From an uncultured bacterium (lineage in GTDB: Bacteria > Verrucomicrobiota > Kiritimatiellia > CAIKKV01), in contig CAIKKV010000596.1 in the NCBI GenBank assembly GCA_903828035.1, forward strand, positions 1 to 5,240: a stretch of 5,240 nt of DNA, written 5' to 3'. Both the position numbers and the translations under genes were made by a program. The notes beneath the pieces are model-generated. The model was not told the DNA's origin and made no database searches. It was given only the letters and a program-made list of their open reading frames with translations. How positions within the stretch are numbered: the stretch's first letter is position 1; each line of letters opens with the position of its first letter. This document shows positions 1-5,240 of this stretch, one piece after another.

Positions 1-300
1 TCCGATTGTCTGGCGGGAGCTTGACGCGATTACGTTCATCATGAATGTCAGCGACACGGTTCCGTAAAGGTTGGTTAATACGGGCGTGAGCAGCGAAGTG
101 CCTCCGGACAGGGACAAGTAGTTGATGTTTTTGAGAAAAATAGCCCTGTTGGTAGAGCCTGGCGCGCCCGCGAAATTGCCGTCCCCGCGGCAATAACTGT
201 TGTACACGCTCCACTCACCGTTCGTGAAGCTTGACAGAACGGCCCCCTTGTCGGGCCAGGTTTCGAAGCCTTCCAGGAAGCTCGCATCGGCATTCGAGTA
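1..300 (-). repeat. Module A5, truncated by the window edge (residues 1627-1726)
   Basis: FLEGFETWP (1634-1642) is the module A opening motif and is closer to NFETW of A1 than to the A2-A4 versions. It continues with GEWSVYNSYC (1654-1663), RAIFLKN (1678-1684) and a YGTVSLTFMMNV strand (1705-1716), which corresponds to the GAVTFYSRT strand of A1. The rest lies beyond position 1. Confidence 0.6.
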
Positions 301-3300
301 GCTCAAGGCCGCGGCGGGGCCCGGGAAGTATTGGGGACTGGTCTTGTCCGAGAAAAAGCCCGAGTAACCGGACTGGATGTAATAGTACATCGGACCGATG
401 GGGCCGCGCGGGATGGTTGCCTGATAGACATTGGCCGAGACGTTGGTCATGGCGGCGTATTCGTAGTAGGCGCTGGCGTTGGTTGTGGCCTTATACCACA
501 GGATGGGTGTGATGGCGGCGGCTCCGGCGCGCGGGTAAATGCCCGCCGAAATCGTCACTTCGTCCATAATGGAGGGCGATGACGGAGTGTACGTGACATT
601 AGAGTAGAGCACGGAGGCACCGCCGTCGGAGACGACCGTTTCGTCGATGCAGAGGCGGTCGGTGGTCGCAGGCGAGGTGTTCCGGATGCGGATATACCGG
701 TTGGTCCAGATATCCGGCAAAACGAGGGTAAAGAACCGGTAGTCGGCCGAGAGAAGGTTCGTGACGGTGTCGAGCGTCGTCCAGCCGTTGGTCGTGGAGT
801 TGTTGGTGGGGGAGCCTTCCACCACGAACGAAACCGGGCGTGAGCCGTCGTCGTACCAGTTCCGGTAGAAGAAGGAGACTTCGCCGATGCCGTTGGTCAT
901 GGCGGGCGAGCGGAGGAAGTTGGTGGCGCTGCCGCCCTGCAGGACGAGGAAGGGGCCTTCGAATATCCGCTGGCTGTCGCTGGGGTCGTTGGTCCGGCCG
1001 GCACGCCCGTTCAGCACCCAGCCTGTGGCGTTCGTGGTCCAGGCGTTGCTGGTGGGCCAGGTGGTGAGATCGGAATAGGAAGCCCGCTGGCCCGAGTACG
1101 AAAGATCGGTTTCGCTGAATTGGAAGAGCAGGGTGGCGGAGACGGTTCCGGTCATCAGGATGTCGCTGCCGCTGGTTTCGGCGGTGCCGTAGAGGGGCAG
1201 CGCCGTGGCCGTCTGATTCTGGTCGCGCCAGACGGGGGCTCCGGCGCCGGCTCCGGCGAAGCGGAATTGGGCGTTGGCTTTGTTGGTGACGGTCAGGATG
1301 GCCCGCCAGCCCTGGTTGGTGAACGGCGTCATGGCGCGAACCAGGTCGCCCGTGATCGTGACCGCGGAGTAGGCCGAGGTCCACGCCTGCGCATGGTAGA
1401 TCGTGCGATAGACGGCTGTCGGGGCATTCGCGGGGGAGTTGGTCGGGGTGGCGGGATCGGGGCCGCCGAACGACAGGGTGAAATAATAATCGAGCGGCTG
1501 GCCGATCAGCGTCTGCTCGGGCAAGTCGGCCGTGGTCTGAAAGGTGTCATTGGACAGCCGGGCCATGCTGTTCGAGGCGTAGGTTCCGGCGCCGCCGAAG
1601 CGGTACCAGGCGAAGGCGGTGATATTGGAGGCGCCCGCCTGCGGTAGCAGGTCGATGCGCAGGCGCGTGCTGCCGCCGACAATGGGCATGGTCGGTTCAG
1701 TGGTGGCGTTTGTCGCCAGCAGCCAGGAGGACTGGACGGTGTAGGAGAGGGGCGCGATGGACCCCGGCGACGGGTAGAAGAGCGGGCTGGAAAGCGCGCT
1801 TTCGTATCCGAGATAACTGCACTCAAGATAGTATTGCACCAGGCCGGCGCCGCCGGATTTGTCGCCGATGCCGGCGGGAATCGCGGCGGAGGTGAATGTG
1901 TTGCCGGACTTGGTCGTCGTCACCCAGGCCCAGGCGCCCGTTGTTCCCGAGCGGTACCAGACTTTCGCGGAAAGATTCGAGGCGTTTCCGGCCGGGGTGA
2001 GGGTGGCGCTGATGGCGACCGTGTTGGAGGCCGCCGGAGAGGCCGGGCTGTTTGTGACGCTCGAGAACGTGACGCCGGCGCCCGGCTGGGCGATCACCAG
2101 ATCGTCGAGCGCGATGCGGGCGTTGGGCCGATTGGTCGACGTGCGGACCCGGACGTAAAAGGAATTGCGGTCCGGGTGGACAAGCGTGTAGCGCGTGAAC
2201 TGCGTGTAGGAAATGTTGGTGACGGCGGCGAGGAAGACCCACTCGGCGGCGTTGGTGCCGCCCGTGGTCGATTTTTCAACAACCAGGCCGGCTGCCGGCG
2301 TATCGCTGGAGTTCAAGTTGCGGTGCCAGAAGGAGATTTCCCCGATGCCGCCCGCCACGGAGGGGGAGACAATCCAGGAGGTGGTGTTGCTTTCCAGGAC
2401 CAGGTAGCGGCCTCGCAGTTGAACCAGCGAGTTCGAGGCGGTCATGCCCTGGGAGACGGTCCACAGGCTGTCGGTGCTGTTCCCGATGGCCGGCGCATCC
2501 CACGAGTCGAAACGCTGGACGACCGCCTGCTTGATCGTGTAGTTTCGGGTCGATTCCTGGAAACGGAACAGGAGCGTGCCGGTATTGGTCGTGGGCGCGA
2601 TCTGGATGGCGCCGGCGGAGAGGTCGGCGTTCAGGGTGAAGGGAGGCGCGGAGCTGGACTGGTTGCTGTCGCCCCACGTGCGGGGGGTGCCGTTGCTGAC
2701 GCCTTGGAATTGGACCCCGAAGGTGGCGCCGGTGTAGGGGATGAAGGTTTCCCAGAGGTTCGCTTCGGAGACGAACATGGCGGAGCTCAGTCCGCCCGTC
2801 ACGCTCATGGAATCGTTCTGCATGATCGGCCGGAAGGTGGCGCTGAACACCGACGCGGGCGCATTGACGGGGTAATTGGTCGGCGAGGCGGCTTCGGCGC
2901 CAAGGAAGGCCGCGCTGAAGTAGTACTCCAGAAGCGTTCCGGACACGCTTTGCGCAGGAATGGATCCTGTGGTCCGATACGTGCCGTTGGACAACAGGCT
3001 CATGACCAGCGGGGTGTAGCCGCCGCTTCCGTTCAGCCGGTAGTAGGCGGTCAAGGAGAGGTTGGAGGCGCCGTTGAGAAGCGCCGCATCCACGCCTAGC
3101 CGGGTGGTGGATTCGACCACGGGCTGGGCGGGCTCGGTGACGGGATTGGACAGCTGGATCGTGGCCTGGCTGATCTGGTAGCTCAGCGGGGCATTGCTGG
3201 CGGATTCCGGGTAAATGAAGGGAGTGGTGAAGCTGCTTTCAATTCCCTGGAAGCCGCATTCGAGGTAATACTGCACCGTGCCGGAGCCGCCGGGCTTGTC

Positions 3301-5178
3301 GCCCTTGCCGGCCGGGATATTGGCGAGGGTCGTGAAGGCGGAGCCGGTGTTGGTCATGGCGATCGAGCTCCAGGCGCCCGTGGATCCGCTCCGGTACCAG
3401 ATCTTGGCCGACAGGTTGGAGGCATTGCCAAGCGAGGTGATGGTGGAGCTGATGGCAACGGGATTGGTGGCCGAGGGAGCGGACGGGCTGTTCGTCGTCC
3501 CTGAAAATTGCACGCCTGCCGCCGGCTGGGCGATCAGCACCTCGTCGAGGCAGAGCCGTGAGTTCGGGAAGTTCGTCGAGTTGCGAATGCGGACATAATG
3601 ATACGTGCGATCCGAAAGGACGGTGGTCAGCCGCTGGAAGGGCAGGACGCCCAGCGCGTTCGTTGAGGCGATCCGGACCCAGTCGATATCGTTCGTTCCC
3701 CCGGTAATCGATTTTTCGATAATAGCGCCGGTGGTCGGCACGCCGTTGGAGTTGTTGTTGCGGAGCCAGAGCGATACTTCGCCGATGCCCTGGGGCAGAT
3801 ACGGCGAGCGCAGCCAGGTGACGGTGGTGCCGGCGACCGTATTGCTTTCCAGCATGGCGTAGCCGTTCCGAAGCCGGAGGTCCACGCTGTTGGAGATCAT
3901 GCCGTTCATGAGCACCCAGCTGGCGCTGTTGGTGTAGGTCCCGAAGGCGGCCGCGGCCCAGGAGTCGAATGTCTCGACCGCCGCTTCCTTGACGACATAG
4001 GCGGCGGTTTGCTCCTTGAAGCGGATCACCACCTGTCCGACGTTTGTGGAAGGCGTGACCTGGATGGAGGCCGCGCTGAGATCCGCCCCCTGCTCGAGAG
4101 GCGGCGTCATGCCGCTCTGGTTGGCATCGCCCCAATTGCGGGTGGTCGCGTTGCTGACGCCCTGGAACTGGAAGGAGAACGTCGTGCCCGTGTAGCTGAC
4201 GAAGGACTCCCATTCGTAGTCCTTGGTGATCGACAGGGTCGAGGCTAGAGTTCCCGTTGTGATCAGGGATCCGTTCTGGGTTGCGTAGGTCCGCGTGGCG
4301 ACGGTGTAGTACAGGGAGTTGTTGGTGAACCCGTTGTACGGATAATTTGTCGGGGAGGCGGCGTTATTGGTCGGCGAGCCAAAAAAGGTGGATCGGACGT
4401 AGTAGTAAACCTTTCCGGCCGCTTGACCCGGAATGGGGGAGGTTGTCATGTAGGCGTTTCCGCCGATGTTGGTCATGCCGATCTGGTTTGTGGGGGCAAC
4501 CAATCCGGCCCTGTAGTAAAGCGTCATCGCCAGGTTCGACACGGGGCCGAACGGGGTGTAGGCCGCCGTGATGTTCACCGGATCGCCTGTGAAAATATCG
4601 GAGGAGCCGACGGCCGTCGTCGCATTGGCGGAATCGACTTGGACCTTGGCGATCGGCTGGGTCAGGGAGACGTCATCAATGAACAAGGTGCCGCTCGCGA
4701 GAGAGGCGGCTCCGGGGATGTATATCCGATAGTAGTTGCTTCCGTACTGGGTGATGTTGAATGTGTAGGGGTAATAAGTGGCGCCAGGCGTGCCAGTTCC
4801 CTTCTGGACGAACAGCGTCTGCCACGTGGTGCCGTTGGAGGAGCTCTCGAAGTTGAAGTTTGTGAGGATAGATGTGCGGCTGTAGAAAGTTACCGCGCCT
4901 GCGCCATTGGTCACATAGGGCAGTGCCAGATAGGCATTGGTGGTATACCGATCGAAACGCATGGATCTTCCCGCACCTCCGCGCGAGCTTGTCCCCTCGT
5001 ACACGGTGGGCAGGACATTCGAGGCCCCAAACGACCATCCGGCATTGGTGAGGGTAACCGGCGTCACAGTCCAGGTTTCGAAATTCTGTGACAATTCGTC
5101 AGCCGCGGCCGGTGAGGCGGCGGAGAGGGACAAAATGGCCAACCAGAGTCCGGCCAAAAGGGTGAAGCGCTTTTCCAT
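1..5178 (-). CDS. Giant secreted multi-domain repeat protein, C-terminus outside window
   Basis: The frame is open from ATG 5178 to the window edge (1726 codons, checked triplet by triplet, no stop). The start is fixed by GGGAGGA six bases upstream, a signal peptide beginning at the Met, and an in-frame TGA at 5197-5199. Residues 1-26 are a signal peptide. The rest is an ordered array of three module types: A (MAM/choice-of-anchor-J-like), B (Ig/FnIII-like) and C (WGD-containing beta module), arranged A1-B1-C1-A2-B2a-B2b-C2-A3-B3a-B3b-C3-A4-B4-A5. Only five cysteines are present (543, 641, 1121, 1510, 1663), and no catalytic motif or second membrane segment is visible. The protein should be exported by Sec and act outside the cytoplasm as an adhesive, structural or glycan-associated protein. 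That role is inferred from architecture alone. I do not recognise a named family for the whole protein. It lies alone in the window, so operon context is unknown. Confidence 0.95.
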   Translation of the reverse strand, partial: MEKRFTLLAGLWLAILSLSAASPAAADELSQNFETWTVTPVTLTNAGWSFGASNVLPTVYEGTSSRGGAGRSMRFDRYTTNAYLALPYVTNGAGAVTFYSRTSILTNFNFESSSNGTTWQTLFVQKGTGTPGATYYPYTFNITQYGSNYYRIYIPGAASLASGTLFIDDVSLTQPIAKVQVDSANATTAVGSSDIFTGDPVNITAAYTPFGPVSNLAMTLYYRAGLVAPTNQIGMTNIGGNAYMTTSPIPGQAAGKVYYYVRSTFFGSPTNNAASPTNYPYNGFTNNSLYYTVATRTYATQNGSLITTGTLASTLSITKDYEWESFVSYTGTTFSFQFQGVSNATTRNWGDANQSGMTPPLEQGADLSAASIQVTPSTNVGQVVIRFKEQTAAYVVKEAAVETFDSWAAAAFGTYTNSASWVLMNGMISNSVDLRLRNGYAMLESNTVAGTTVTWLRSPYLPQGIGEVSLWLRNNNSNGVPTTGAIIEKSITGGTNDIDWVRIASTNALGVLPFQRLTTVLSDRTYHYVRIRNSTNFPNSRLCLDEVLIAQPAAGVQFSGTTNSPSAPSATNPVAISSTITSLGNASNLSAKIWYRSGSTGAWSSIAMTNTGSAFTTLANIPAGKGDKPGGSGTVQYYLECGFQGIESSFTTPFIYPESASNAPLSYQISQATIQLSNPVTEPAQPVVESTTRLGVDAALLNGASNLSLTAYYRLNGSGGYTPLVMSLLSNGTYRTTGSIPAQSVSGTLLEYYFSAAFLGAEAASPTNYPVNAPASVFSATFRPIMQNDSMSVTGGLSSAMFVSEANLWETFIPYTGATFGVQFQGVSNGTPRTWGDSNQSSSAPPFTLNADLSAGAIQIAPTTNTGTLLFRFQESTRNYTIKQAVVQRFDSWDAPAIGNSTDSLWTVSQGMTASNSLVQLRGRYLVLESNTTSWIVSPSVAGGIGEISFWHRNLNSSDTPAAGLVVEKSTTGGTNAAEWVFLAAVTNISYTQFTRYTLVHPDRNSFYVRVRTSTNRPNARIALDDLVIAQPGAGVTFSSVTNSPASPAASNTVAISATLTPAGNASNLSAKVWYRSGTTGAWAWVTTTKSGNTFTSAAIPAGIGDKSGGAGLVQYYLECSYLGYESALSSPLFYPSPGSIAPLSYTVQSSWLLATNATTEPTMPIVGGSTRLRIDLLPQAGASNITAFAWYRFGGAGTYASNSMARLSNDTFQTTADLPEQTLIGQPLDYYFTLSFGGPDPATPTNSPANAPTAVYRTIYHAQAWTSAYSAVTITGDLVRAMTPFTNQGWRAILTVTNKANAQFRFAGAGAGAPVWRDQNQTATALPLYGTAETSGSDILMTGTVSATLLFQFSETDLSYSGQRASYSDLTTWPTSNAWTTNATGWVLNGRAGRTNDPSDSQRIFEGPFLVLQGGSATNFLRSPAMTNGIGEVSFFYRNWYDDGSRPVSFVVEGSPTNNSTTNGWTTLDTVTNLLSADYRFFTLVLPDIWTNRYIRIRNTSPATTDRLCIDETVVSDGGASVLYSNVTYTPSSPSIMDEVTISAGIYPRAGAAAITPILWYKATTNASAYYEYAAMTNVSANVYQATIPRGPIGPMYYYIQSGYSGFFSDKTSPQYFPGPAAALSYSNADASFLEGFETWPDKGAVLSSFTNGEWSVYNSYCRGDGNFAGAPGSTNRAIFLKNINYLSLSGGTSLLTPVLTNLYGTVSLTFMMNVIASSSRQTIG
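301..624 (-). repeat. Module B4 (residues 1519-1626), Ig/FnIII-like
   Basis: The strands are PSSPSIMDEVTISAGIYP (1532-1549), ITPILWYKATTN (1556-1567), YEYAAMTN (1572-1579), VYQATIPRG (1585-1593), PMYYYIQSGYSGF (1596-1608) and the tail SPQYFPGPAAALS (1614-1626). It lacks the Cys of B2a and B3a. It is followed directly by another A module, with no C module between. Confidence 0.65.
625..1083 (-). repeat. Module A4 (residues 1366-1518), MAM/choice-of-anchor-J-like
   Basis: The module starts with YSDLTTW (1368-1374). It contains WVLNG (1387-1391), FLVLQGG (1410-1416), FLRSP (1421-1425), GIGEVSFFYRNW (1430-1441), VSFVVEGSPTNN (1449-1460), RYIRIRNTSP (1494-1503) and DRLCIDETVVSD (1507-1518). It keeps Cys1510, the counterpart of Cys543 in A2. 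Confidence 0.68.
1084..1419 (-). repeat. Module C3 (residues 1254-1365), divergent WGD-type module
   Basis: The position and the strand order match C1 and C2: GWRAILTVTN (1290-1299), AQFRFAGAG (1303-1311), VWRDQNQ (1316-1322), GSDILMTGTVSATLLFQFSETDLSYS (from 1337). The W-G-D triplet has become W-R-D (1317-1319), and the F-Q-F-Q-G-V-S-N strand is replaced by a short Ala-Gly run. Confidence 0.55.
1420..1743 (-). repeat. Module B3b (residues 1146-1253), Ig/FnIII-like, tail subtype b
   Basis: The module has ATNATTEPTMPIVGGSTRLRID (1155-1176, split across two strands), GASNITAFAWYRFGGAG (1182-1198), LPEQTLIGQPLDYYFTLSFGG (from 1220) and the tail TPTNSPANAP (1244-1253). It matches B2b in strand order and tail. 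Confidence 0.68.
1744..2082 (-). repeat. Module B3a (residues 1033-1145), Ig/FnIII-like, Cys-containing subtype
   Basis: The strands are NTVAISATL (1052-1060), GNASNLSAKVWYRSG (1064-1078), GAWAWV (1081-1086), IPAGIGDKSGG (1100-1110), LVQYYLECSYLGYES (1113-1127) and the tail PLFYPSPGSIAPLS (1132-1145). It lies at a fixed offset of 479-480 residues from B2a. Confidence 0.7.
2083..2526 (-). repeat. Module A3 (residues 885-1032), MAM/choice-of-anchor-J-like
   Basis: The module opens with VQRFDSW (887-893), then VLESNTT (927-933), GGIGEISFWHRN (943-954), VVEKSTTGGTN (966-976), YVRVRTSTNRPNARI (1008-1022) and LDDLVIAQP (1024-1032). It is the closest relative of A2 but has lost the Cys of the LCLDE motif. 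Confidence 0.7.
2527..2856 (-). repeat. Module C2 (residues 775-884), WGD-type beta module
   Basis: The module has NLWETFIPYTGATF (807-820), GVQFQGVSNG (821-830), RTWGDSNQS (833-841), NADLSAGAIQIAPTTNTG (850-867) and LLFRFQESTRNYTIK (869-883). It aligns with C1 almost without gaps, including the W-G-D triplet (835-837) and the F-x-x-x-T-x-x-Y final strand. Confidence 0.65.
2857..3180 (-). repeat. Module B2b (residues 667-774), Ig/FnIII-like, tail subtype b
   Basis: Strands visible are NPVTEPAQPVV (678-688), STTRLGVDAAL (690-700), GASNLSLTAYYRLNGSG (703-719), IPAQSVSG (740-747) and LLEYYFSAAFLG (749-760). The tail is SPTNYPVNAP (765-774). It pairs with B2a in tandem, and B3b is its counterpart in unit 3. 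Confidence 0.68.
3181..3522 (-). repeat. Module B2a (residues 553-666), Ig/FnIII-like, Cys-containing subtype
   Basis: The module contains NPVAISSTI (572-580), GNASNLSAKIWYRSG (584-598), GAW (601-603), NIPAGKGDK (620-628), VQYYLECGF (635-643) and the tail FIYPESASNAPLS (654-666). Cys641 in the QYYLEC strand is also present in B3a. The two copies are about 64% identical by hand alignment over roughly 100 residues. Confidence 0.7.
3523..3984 (-). repeat. Module A2 (residues 399-552), MAM/choice-of-anchor-J-like
   Basis: The module opens with VETFDSW (401-407). It continues with MLESN (442-446), WLRSP (455-459), GIGEVSLWLRN (464-474), IEKSITGGTN (487-496), HYVRIRNST (527-535) and closes on RLCLDEVLIAQP (541-552). 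A3 matches it strand for strand, with a four-residue deletion near residue 449. Confidence 0.7.
3985..4320 (-). repeat. Module C1 (residues 287-398), WGD-type beta module
   Basis: Key strands are YEWESFVSYTG (321-331), FSFQFQGVSN (334-343), RNWGDANQ (347-354), ADLSAASIQV (365-374) and VVIRFKEQTAAYVV (383-396). A paired F-x-F-Q-F strand, a W-G-D turn and a final F-x-E-x-T-x-x-Y strand recall the small X25/SusE-like starch-binding sandwiches. This is a resemblance by eye only. C2 is a close copy. Confidence 0.6.
4321..4653 (-). repeat. Module B1 (residues 176-286), Ig/FnIII-like
   Basis: The module carries GDPVNITA (198-205), LYYRAG (220-225), GMTN (234-237), NAYM...IPGQ (241-251) and KVYYYVRSTFFG (256-267). 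These are the signature strands of the B family. It ends in SPTNYPYN (275-282), a tail shared with B2b and B3b, so it belongs to the 'b' subtype. Unit 1 has only this one B module, whereas units 2 and 3 have two. Confidence 0.65.
4654..5100 (-). repeat. Module A1 (residues 27-175), MAM/choice-of-anchor-J-like
   Basis: This first module opens with NFETW (32-36). It carries an AGRSMRF strand (69-75), a V-T-F-Y-S-R strand (95-101) and a 'FESSSNGTTWQTL' strand (110-122). It then has YYRIYIP (149-155) and closes on LFIDDVSLTQP (165-175). The order of an early aromatic/acidic strand, a central F-Y-S-R strand and a terminal I-D-D-V is typical of MAM-like jelly rolls seen in cleaved-adhesin and choice-of-anchor-J domains. 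It is more divergent than A2 and A3 and lacks the G-x-G-E-V-S motif found in A2-A4. The fold is inferred. Confidence 0.65.
5101..5178 (-). other. Sec signal peptide (residues 1-26)
   Basis: The n-region is MEKRFT with a net positive charge. The h-region runs from Leu7 to about Ala21 and is rich in Leu, Ala, Ile and Trp. The c-region is SPAAA, with Ala24 at -3 and Ala26 at -1, then DEL. This is a standard signal peptidase I site between residues 26 and 27. There is no Cys at +1, so it is not a lipoprotein, and no twin-arginine motif. Confidence 0.93.
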
Positions 5179-5184
5179 AAATAG

Positions 5185-5191
5185 TCCTCCC
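5185..5191 (-). promoter_or_regulatory. Shine-Dalgarno site
   Basis: On the coding strand GGGAGGA lies six bases (CTATTT) before ATG 5178. It matches the anti-SD core GGAGG at near ideal spacing and decides the start. An in-frame GTG at 5191-5193 overlaps this site and has no SD of its own, so it is not the start. Confidence 0.9.
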
Positions 5192-5205
5192 ACTGTTCAG
5201 GCATA

Positions 5206-5234
5206 ATCATAGTTCTTTTCGGGGGCGATCACAA
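5206..5234 (-). promoter_or_regulatory. Sigma-70-type promoter for the giant gene
   Basis: The coding strand reads TTGTGA (5234-5229, four of six matches to TTGACA), a spacer of exactly 17 bases, then TATGAT (5211-5206, five of six matches to TATAAT). The predicted transcription start, about seven bases downstream, falls near 5199 and gives a leader of about 20 bases containing the Shine-Dalgarno site. The bases just upstream of the -35 (5235-5240) are all A or T. The assignment is by consensus match and position only. PVC-type bacteria do not always follow the E. coli consensus closely. Confidence 0.6.
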
Positions 5235-5240
5235 TATTAA

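Noticed and set aside
181..189. RGD tripeptide (residues 1664-1666) as an integrin-type adhesion motif
   Set aside because: It occurs once in 1726 residues, is not at a position conserved in the other A modules, and is expected by chance at this length.
599..1384. Minus-strand frame of 261 codons, and its counterparts at 1823-2242, 2276-2677, 3239-4213 and 4676-5038
   Set aside because: All lie in one shifted frame of the same strand, inside the giant gene. The products are Arg/His/Pro/Gln-rich, as expected when GC-rich third positions are read as first positions. They have no SD or domain support.
1834..3099. Open + strand frame of 421 codons, with similar ones at 1120-1647, 4423-5091 and 331-582
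   Set aside because: All four are in exact codon register opposite the giant gene. They stay open because the gene rarely uses TTA, CTA and TCA, the codons whose complements are stops. The translations are Gly/Arg/Val/Asp-rich with no domain, and the minus frame has a signal peptide, SD and repeated modules.
1..5178. Pseudogene or frameshifted gene
   Set aside because: Every in-frame triplet was read. There is no stop, and module motifs continue in the same frame from A1 to A5.
5191..5193. GTG as alternative start codon
   Set aside because: It overlaps the SD of the ATG, has no SD of its own, and would put additional residues before the charged n-region of the signal peptide.
1..5240. CRISPR array, insertion sequence, tRNA, rRNA or other mobile or RNA element
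   Set aside because: The repeats are about 1.4 kb units diverged at the DNA level and translated in frame. No short direct repeats with spacers, inverted termini or recognisable RNA gene sequence were seen.

Overview
The window holds one feature of substance: the 5' part of a very large gene on the minus strand. It starts at ATG 5178 and stays open to position 1, giving 1726 codons with no stop codon and no frameshift. The 3' end lies outside the window. The 62 bases upstream of the start hold a strong Shine-Dalgarno site and a good sigma-70-type promoter. There is no RNA gene, mobile element, CRISPR array or second convincing gene.

The predicted protein has a clean Sec signal peptide (residues 1-26, AAA|D cleavage) followed by about 1700 residues of beta-rich, Thr/Ser/Asn/Gly/Ala-rich, Cys-poor sequence built from three recurring module types. 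Module A is about 100-155 residues long. It opens on a F-E/D-x-W motif, has G-x-G-E-V-S-F-W-x-R-N in the middle and ends on L-C/I-D-E/D-x-x-I-A-Q-P, which resembles MAM / 'choice-of-anchor J' / cleaved-adhesin jelly-roll domains. Module B is about 110 residues, Ig/FnIII-like, with W-Y-R, I-P-A-G and Q-Y-Y cores. Module C is about 110 residues with an R-x-W-G-D-x-N-Q core and a terminal F-x-E-x-T-x-x-Y strand, resembling X25/SusE-type starch-binding sandwiches only by eye. The order is signal-A1-B1-C1-A2-B2a-B2b-C2-A3-B3a-B3b-C3-A4-B4-A5(cut by the window edge).

The host is likely a Gram-negative with GC-rich DNA (roughly 60% by eye). The style of the protein, a giant secreted protein with 'WYR...IPA...VxYY' modules and many Thr-Asn pairs, recalls the PVC superphylum (Kiritimatiellota, Lentisphaerota, Verrucomicrobiota). 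That placement is inference and weak. No enzymatic domain is visible. The best reading is an exported, probably surface-attached or polysaccharide-associated structural or adhesive protein of unknown function. Its anchor or sorting signal, if any, would be in the missing C-terminus.
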